Source: CAIYRG01 sp964494505
GTDB taxonomy: Bacteria; Pseudomonadota; Alphaproteobacteria; Micropepsales; Micropepsaceae
Assembly: GCA_964494505.1 (NCBI GenBank)
Contig: CAZBRO010000008.1
Location: 62,001 to 126,000, forward strand
Length of the DNA stretch: 64,000 nucleotides
Direction: 5' to 3'
Part shown: in pieces, positions 58,833 to 64,000 of the stretch
How positions within the stretch are numbered: position 1 is the first letter of the stretch
Layout of the letters: the number at the start of each line of letters is the position of its first letter
The notes under the pieces: generated by a model
What the model was told of the DNA's origin: nothing
Database searches by the model: none
The model's input: only the letters and a program-made list of their open reading frames with translations
Made by a program: the position numbers and the translations under genes

Positions 58833-60854
58833 ATGGACGACATTACGAATCCGGGCAGGGAGCCCGTGCGCCTGATGGCCAACGCCATCCGGGCACTTTC
58901 GATGGACGCGGTCGAGGCGGCGAAATCGGGCCATCCCGGCATGCCGATGGGCATGGCCGATGTCGCCACCGTGCTCTTCACCCGCTTTTTGAAGTTCGAC
59001 GCCGGGGCGCCGGCCTGGCCCGACCGCGACCGCTTCGTCCTGTCGGCCGGCCACGGCTCGATGCTGCTTTACTCGGTGCTCTATCTCACCGGCTATCCCG
59101 GCATAAAGATCGACGACATCAAGCGCTTCCGGCAATGGAAAAGCCCCTGCGCCGGCCATCCCGAGCATGGGGCGATTCCGGGGATCGAGACCACGACCGG
59201 CCCGCTCGGTCAGGGATTGGCCAATGCGGTGGGCATGGCGCTGGCCGAGCGCGTGCTGAACGCGCGCTTCGGCGATGGTCTGGTCGATCACAAGACCTAT
59301 GTCATCGCCAGCGACGGCGACCTGATGGAGGGCATCAGCCACGAGGCGTGCAGCCTTGCCGGCCATCTGAAGCTCAACCGCCTGATCGTGCTTTATGACG
59401 ACAATGGCATCTCCATCGACGGCTCGACCTCGCTTGCCGATTCCACCGATACGCTGATGCGGTTCGAGGCGATGGGCTGGGCGGCCGCGCGGGTGGATGG
59501 ACACGACGCGAACGCGGTCGCGGCCGCACTCGAAGACGCGCAGAAGAGCGAAAGACCGGTGCTCATCGCTTGCCGCACCGTGATCGGCTATGGCGCGCCC
59601 AAACGCGCCGGCACCTCGAAAGCGCATGGCGAAAGGCTGGGGCCGGAGGAAGTCGCCGGTGCCCGGACGGCTCTTGGCTGGCCCTATGAGCCCTTCGATG
59701 TGCCGGGCGATTTGCTGGCGGCGTGGCGGGCGGCCGGGGCCCGCGGCAAGGATGCGCGCAAAGCCTGGGAATCGCGGCTGGCTGACAGCGCAACGTCTCT
59801 GCGCCAGAGCTTCGAGGCAGCACTTTCGGGCGATATTCCCGTGGGCCTCGCGCCTGCGCTGGCCGCCCTGAAGGCGAAGCTGGTGGCGGAAAAGCCCAAG
59901 GTCGCGACCCGCAAAGCCTCCGAGATGGCGCTCGAGGTGGTGAACGGGCTGGTGCCCACAACCATCGGCGGTTCGGCGGATCTGACCGGTTCCAATCTCA
60001 CCAAGACCCCGAACGATCCGGTGATCGCGCCCGGCCATTATGCCGGCCGCTTCGTCCATTACGGCGTGCGCGAGCACGGCATGGCCGCGGCCATGAACGG
60101 AATCGCGCTGCATGGGGGGCTCATCCCCTATTCCGGGACGTTCCTGGTGTTCTCCGATTATTGCCGCCCGTCGATCCGGCTCGCAGCCCTGATGGAGCAG
60201 CGCGTCATCCATGTGATGACGCATGATTCCATCGGTCTGGGCGAAGACGGACCGACGCATCAGCCCATCGAGCATCTCGCATCGCTCCGGGCGATGCCCA
60301 ATCTTCTCGTCATGCGGCCGGCCGATGCGGTCGAGACCGCCGAGTGCTGGGAAATCGCGCTGAACCAGAAGACGCGGCCGACGGTGATGGCGTTGTCGCG
60401 CCAGAATCTGCCGACCGTCTGCACCGAGCCGCGCGATGCGAATCGCAATGCCGGCCGCGGCGCCTATGTCCTGAAGGACAGCGAAGGCGAGGCGTTGGTC
60501 ACGTTTCTGGCCACCGGATCGGAAGTCGAGATCGCGCTGAACGCGTGCGGCATATTGCAGCGCAAAGGGGTCGGCGCCCGCGTGGTGTCCATGCCGTGCT
60601 GGGAATTGTTCGCCGAACAGAGTGCCGAATACAGGGCCCAAGTCATTGATTCGACGAGCGTTAAGGTTGCCATCGAAGCAGCCTCGCCGTTCGGCTGGGA
60701 ACGCCATATTGGCCCCTCCGGCGTTTTCATCGGATTGGACCATTTCGGAGCGAGTGCACCCGCGGAGGAACTGTACAATCGCTTCGGCATTACTGCCGAA
60801 GCTGCGGCAGAAGCAGCCGAGGCTGCGCTTCTGCGCCTTAGCAAGAAGGACTGA
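58833..60854 (+). CDS. tkt: Transketolase
   Basis: The product has 673 residues. Thiamine-diphosphate motifs are seen: KSGHPGMPMGMADVATVLF at the start, CAGHPEHGAIPGIETTTGPL, IASDGDLMEGISHEACSLAG, and the pyrimidine domain (YGVREHGMAAAMNGIALHGG). The C-terminal domain follows. It moves two-carbon units in the pentose phosphate path (and in the Calvin cycle where present). It heads a tkt-gap-pgk-fba operon; only 3 bp separate it from gap. Confidence 0.96.
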   Translation: MDDITNPGREPVRLMANAIRALSMDAVEAAKSGHPGMPMGMADVATVLFTRFLKFDAGAPAWPDRDRFVLSAGHGSMLLYSVLYLTGYPGIKIDDIKRFRQWKSPCAGHPEHGAIPGIETTTGPLGQGLANAVGMALAERVLNARFGDGLVDHKTYVIASDGDLMEGISHEACSLAGHLKLNRLIVLYDDNGISIDGSTSLADSTDTLMRFEAMGWAAARVDGHDANAVAAALEDAQKSERPVLIACRTVIGYGAPKRAGTSKAHGERLGPEEVAGARTALGWPYEPFDVPGDLLAAWRAAGARGKDARKAWESRLADSATSLRQSFEAALSGDIPVGLAPALAALKAKLVAEKPKVATRKASEMALEVVNGLVPTTIGGSADLTGSNLTKTPNDPVIAPGHYAGRFVHYGVREHGMAAAMNGIALHGGLIPYSGTFLVFSDYCRPSIRLAALMEQRVIHVMTHDSIGLGEDGPTHQPIEHLASLRAMPNLLVMRPADAVETAECWEIALNQKTRPTVMALSRQNLPTVCTEPRDANRNAGRGAYVLKDSEGEALVTFLATGSEVEIALNACGILQRKGVGARVVSMPCWELFAEQSAEYRAQVIDSTSVKVAIEAASPFGWERHIGPSGVFIGLDHFGASAPAEELYNRFGITAEAAAEAAEAALLRLSKKD

Positions 60855-60857
60855 GAC

Positions 60858-61865
60858 ATGGCCGTTCGGGTGGCGATCAATGGGTTCGGGCGCATCGGCC
60901 GGCTGGTCCTACGTTCGATCATCGAGACGGGGCGGAAGGACTTGCAGGTCGTTGCGATCAACGATCTCGGCCCGCCGGAAACCAACGCCCATCTGCTGCG
61001 CTACGATTCGGTGCATGGGCGCTTTCCCGGCGTGGTGAGCGTCGAGGGCGACCGCATGATCGTGGACGGCCACGACATCCGTGTCACCGCGATCAAGAAC
61101 CCGGCCGAGCTGCCCCACAAGGAACTCGGCATCGACATCGCCATGGAATGCACGGGCATCTTCACGTCGAAGGAGAAAGCCTCCGCGCATCTGACGGCCG
61201 GCGCGAAGCGGGTGCTGATCTCGGCCCCTGCCGACGGCGTCGAGCTGACCGTCGTTTACGGCGTGAACCATCAAAAGCTGACGCACGAGCACATCGTGGT
61301 TTCCAACGCGTCGTGCACCACCAATTGTCTCGCGCCGGTCGCCAAGGTGCTGCACGATTCCATCGGCATCGATCACGGCTTCATGACGACGGTGCATTCC
61401 TACACCAACGATCAGCCCTCGCTCGACCAGATGCACAAGGACCTCTATCGCGCGCGCGCAGCGGCGCTTTCGATGATCCCGACTTCGACGGGTGCGGCGA
61501 AAGCGGTCGGGCTGGTGCTGCCGGAGCTGAAAGGCAAGCTCGACGGGGTGTCCATCCGCGTCCCGACGCCGAATGTTTCGGTGATCGATTTCAAAGCCGT
61601 GATGAAGCGCGAGACCAGTGTTCAAGAAGTCAACGATGCCATGAAGCGCGCCGCGAGCCAGGAACTGAAAGGCATTATCGAAATCGTCGATGCGCCTCTG
61701 GTTTCACATGATTTCAATCACAATCCGGCGTCGGCATCCTTCGCGCTCGACCAGACCAAGGTGGTCGGCGGCACTTTGGTCCGGGTGATGGCGTGGTACG
61801 ACAATGAATGGGGCTTCTCGAACCGCATGGCCGACACGGCCGTCGCCATGGCGAAACTGATCTAG
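60858..61865 (+). CDS. gap: Glyceraldehyde-3-phosphate dehydrogenase
   Basis: The product has 335 residues. NAD-binding start AVRVAINGFGRIGRLVLRS, catalytic Cys in VSNASCTTNCLAPV (about residue 154), His in TVHSYTNDQ, and the substrate loop MIPTSTGAAKAVG. Asp rather than Ser-type coenzyme position (AINDLG) suggests NAD preference. It makes 1,3-bisphosphoglycerate and is placed between tkt and pgk. GAPDH and PGK in one operon support joint use in glycolysis or gluconeogenesis. Confidence 0.97.
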   Translation: MAVRVAINGFGRIGRLVLRSIIETGRKDLQVVAINDLGPPETNAHLLRYDSVHGRFPGVVSVEGDRMIVDGHDIRVTAIKNPAELPHKELGIDIAMECTGIFTSKEKASAHLTAGAKRVLISAPADGVELTVVYGVNHQKLTHEHIVVSNASCTTNCLAPVAKVLHDSIGIDHGFMTTVHSYTNDQPSLDQMHKDLYRARAAALSMIPTSTGAAKAVGLVLPELKGKLDGVSIRVPTPNVSVIDFKAVMKRETSVQEVNDAMKRAASQELKGIIEIVDAPLVSHDFNHNPASASFALDQTKVVGGTLVRVMAWYDNEWGFSNRMADTAVAMAKLI

Positions 61866-61871
61866 CCTTCC

Positions 61872-63059
61872 ATGTACCGCACGCTCGACAATTTGGACGT
61901 CAGGGGCAAACGAGTCCTGGTGCGGCTCGACCTGAACGTCCCGATGAAGGACGGCAAAGTCACCGATCTGACCCGCATCGAACGGCAGGCGCCGACGGTG
62001 CGCGAACTGTCCGATAAAGGGGCACAGGTGATCGTGCTGTCCCATTTCGAGCGGCCGGGCGGCAAGGTCGTACCCGAGATGTCGCTGAAGCCGGTGGCGC
62101 CTGCGCTTGCGGCGGTTCTCGGACGAAACGTGGCATTCGCGGAGGATTGCGTCGGTCCGGTTGCCGCGGCGGCGGTCGCCAAGCTGAACGACGGCGACGT
62201 GCTGCTGCTGGAAAATACCCGCTTCCACGCGGGCGAAGAGAAGAACGACCCCGAATTCGCCAGAGAGCTTGCCGCGCTCGGCGACATCTATGTCAACGAC
62301 GCGTTCTCGGCCGCCCATCGCGCGCATGCCTCGACCGAGGGGATCGCCCATCTCCTGCTGTCCGCGGCCGGGCGCTCCATGGAGGCCGAGCTTTCCCATC
62401 TCTCCAAGGCGCTGGAAAATCCCGAACGCCCGCTGATGGCGGTTGTCGGCGGCGCCAAGATCTCGACCAAGATCGCGCTTCTGGAAAACCTCATCGGGCG
62501 CGTCGACACCCTGGTGATCGGCGGCGCCATGGCGAACACTTTTCTTGCAGCGGAAGGCCGCGAAATAGGCAGATCGCTGATCGAACGCGACCAGTTCGAA
62601 ACGGCAAGGCGGGTCGTCGCCAAGGCGCAGTCGTCGGGGACTGTGCTTCTGCTCCCCGCCGATGTCGTGGTGGCTCGCGCGTTCGCGGCCAACGCCGCCA
62701 GCCGCATCGTCAGCGCAGGCGATGTCGGCGAGGATGAAATGATCCTGGATGTCGGCCCCCGGACCATCCAGGCCTTCGGGCGCCTGCTCGATAAGACGAA
62801 GACATTGGTGTGGAACGGACCTTTCGGCGCCTTCGAGATGCCGCCCTTCGATAGGGGCACCAATGCGGCGGCGCGCGCCGTCGCCGAGCGCACGCGGGAG
62901 GGCAAGCTCCTTTCGGTTGCGGGAGGCGGCGATACGGTGGCAGCATTGGCCGGAGCCGGGGTGGCCGATGAGTTCAGCTATGTCTCGACTGCTGGTGGCG
63001 CATTTCTTGAATGGCTCGAAGGGCGGACGCTGCCCGGGGTCGCGGCGCTGGCGCGTTGA
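61872..63059 (+). CDS. pgk: Phosphoglycerate kinase
   Basis: The product has 395 residues. Motifs: RVLVRLDLNVPMKDGKVTD (substrate Arg/Asp loop), LSHFERPGG, NDAFSAAHRAHAST, VVGGAKISTKIALLENL, and the nucleotide loop VAGGGDTVAALAGAG. It transfers phosphate between 1,3-bisphosphoglycerate and ADP. Only 6 bp after gap and 21 bp before fba. Confidence 0.97.
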   Translation: MYRTLDNLDVRGKRVLVRLDLNVPMKDGKVTDLTRIERQAPTVRELSDKGAQVIVLSHFERPGGKVVPEMSLKPVAPALAAVLGRNVAFAEDCVGPVAAAAVAKLNDGDVLLLENTRFHAGEEKNDPEFARELAALGDIYVNDAFSAAHRAHASTEGIAHLLLSAAGRSMEAELSHLSKALENPERPLMAVVGGAKISTKIALLENLIGRVDTLVIGGAMANTFLAAEGREIGRSLIERDQFETARRVVAKAQSSGTVLLLPADVVVARAFAANAASRIVSAGDVGEDEMILDVGPRTIQAFGRLLDKTKTLVWNGPFGAFEMPPFDRGTNAAARAVAERTREGKLLSVAGGGDTVAALAGAGVADEFSYVSTAGGAFLEWLEGRTLPGVAALAR

Positions 63060-63080
63060 GATCGAAACAAGGGACAGACC

Positions 63081-64000
63081 ATGAACAAGGATCAGCTCGT
63101 CAAGGTTGCCGGCGCAATGGTCGCCAAGGGCAAGGGGCTTCTGGCGGCCGACGAAAGCTCCGGCACCATCAAGAAGCGCTTCGATGCCATCGGCGTGGAA
63201 AATACCGAACCCAGCCGTCGCGATTACCGCGAGATGCTGTTTCGTACATCGTCCGCGATGAAGAACAATATCTCGGGCGTGATCCTTTACGACGAGACGA
63301 TCCGGCAGAATGCGAAAGACGGGACGCCGCTGGTCAAGCTGATTACCGATGCGGGCTCGATCCCCGGCATCAAAGTGGACAAGGGCACCAAGGCCCTTCC
63401 TTTCTGTCCCGGCGAACTCATCACCGAAGGTCTGGACGGCCTCGGCGAGCGGCTGGATGAGTATTACGCGCTTGGCGCGCGTTTCGCGAAATGGCGCGCG
63501 GTGATCGACATCGCGCCCGGGAACTCTCCCTTGCCGACGCATACGGCGATCCACACCAATGCGCATGCGCTCGCGCGCTACGCCGCTCTCTGCCACAACC
63601 ACGATATCGTTCCCATCGTCGAGCCCGAAGTGCTGATGGATGGCAGCCACGATATCGATACGTGCCTTCGGGTCACGGAATGGGTGCTGAAGACGACGTT
63701 CCAGGAGCTCTTCTATCAGCGGGTGATGCTGGAAGGCATCGTGCTGAAGCCGAACATGGTGATCTCCGGCCAAATGGCGCCCAACCGCGCGCGCCCGGAG
63801 GAAGTCGCCGACAAGACCATCCGTGTGCTGAAGGAATGCGCACCGGCCGCGATTGCGGGCATCGCGTTCCTCTCGGGCGGCCAGTCGGACGAGGAAGCGA
63901 CCGTGCATCTGAACCTGATGCACCAGATGGGCCCGCTGCCTTGGCCGGTGACGTTCTCCTATGGCCGCGCGCTGCAGCATGAGCCGCAGAAGGTCTGGGC
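63081..64000 (+). CDS. fba: Class I fructose-bisphosphate aldolase (cut by window end)
   Basis: 306 codons are visible of an expected about 340. It begins MNKDQLVKVAGAMVAKGKGL and has LAADESSGTIKKRFDAI, DKGTKALPF, EPEVLMDGSHDID and the Schiff-base lysine in EGIVLKPNMV, then FLSGGQSDEEAT. This is the class I (Schiff base, metal-free) aldolase as in eukaryotes, found in a number of bacteria. It is the fourth gene of the carbon operon. The 3' end lies beyond the window. Confidence 0.95.
   Translation, partial: MNKDQLVKVAGAMVAKGKGLLAADESSGTIKKRFDAIGVENTEPSRRDYREMLFRTSSAMKNNISGVILYDETIRQNAKDGTPLVKLITDAGSIPGIKVDKGTKALPFCPGELITEGLDGLGERLDEYYALGARFAKWRAVIDIAPGNSPLPTHTAIHTNAHALARYAALCHNHDIVPIVEPEVLMDGSHDIDTCLRVTEWVLKTTFQELFYQRVMLEGIVLKPNMVISGQMAPNRARPEEVADKTIRVLKECAPAAIAGIAFLSGGQSDEEATVHLNLMHQMGPLPWPVTFSYGRALQHEPQKVW

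Noticed and set aside
58818..60743. Long open frame antisense to transketolase
   Set aside because: Mirror frame of tkt, no domain and no ribosome site.
61704..63980. 758-codon open frame antisense to gap, pgk and fba
   Set aside because: The plus-strand genes are unmistakable; the antisense product is rich in His, Arg and Asp as expected for a mirror frame.
1..64000. CRISPR arrays, toxin-antitoxin pairs, phage genes
   Set aside because: No regularly spaced repeats and no genes of these types were seen in the window; the only mobile trace is the IS fragment near 56105-56329.

Overview
The window is GC-rich chromosomal DNA from an alphaproteobacterium. The evidence is a Caulobacter-type Tad/Cpa pilus operon, an RpoH-type sigma factor following rluD, the ruvCAB-ybgC-tolQRAB-pal-cpoB-tilS-ftsH-glmM gene order, and a zapA - 6S RNA - 5-FCL locus. 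The family cannot be fixed from the sequence. The Sul-like folP next to glmM recalls what has been reported for Rhodobiaceae, but that is only a hint. Coding density is very high, many genes overlap by 4 bases, and almost every gene can be assigned to a family.

Layout. 1-9690 is a Tad (Flp) pilus locus: two TadE-like pseudopilins, a TPR lipoprotein on the other strand, then flp-cpaA-cpaB-cpaC-cpaD-cpaE-cpaF-tadB-tadC. It runs directly into a membrane GGDEF-EAL protein and a YfiR-like exported protein (9729-13255), so pilus production is probably tied to c-di-GMP. 13329-15628 holds a Tat-exported thiamine-diphosphate enzyme and a small c-type cytochrome. 15640-19200 is a divergent pair of GH13 enzymes (alpha-glucosidase and TreZ). 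19411-23330 has an exported metallo-hydrolase, tRNA-Glu, a JAMM peptidase-like gene, a small membrane protein, rluD and rpoH. 23395-26366 is an unusual run of exported GlcG/HbpS-like and antibiotic-biosynthesis-monooxygenase-like paralogues followed by a VOC protein. 27495-34030 carries a PhzF-like gene, serC-serA, an ICMT-like membrane protein, purA and a lipoprotein.

On the minus strand, 34034-45980 carries thiD, glmM, a sul-type folP, ftsH, tilS and the Tol-Pal operon. The usual link from tolQ to ybgC-ruvBAC (49065-51743) is interrupted by about 3 kb with two class A acid phosphatases (one lacking its nucleophilic His) and a cyclase-family enzyme. 51811-54804 has an outer-membrane porin, a YebC regulator and an extradiol dioxygenase. 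54805-56470 is a small accessory patch with an orphan membrane protein and an IS fragment. 56471-58675 has a YmdB-type phosphoesterase, 5-FCL, a 6S RNA candidate, zapA and a coiled-coil partner gene. 58833-64000 is a central carbon operon, tkt-gap-pgk-fba, cut by the window end.

The most interesting points are: the chromosomal folP whose product reads like the mobile sulfonamide-resistance Sul enzymes and sits between ftsH and glmM; an intrinsic-terminator structure inside the first codons of serC; a palindromic repeat lying in frame inside thiD; a probable pseudo-phosphatase; a Tat-exported thiamine-diphosphate enzyme paired with a cytochrome; and the duplicated secreted GlcG/ABM cluster.
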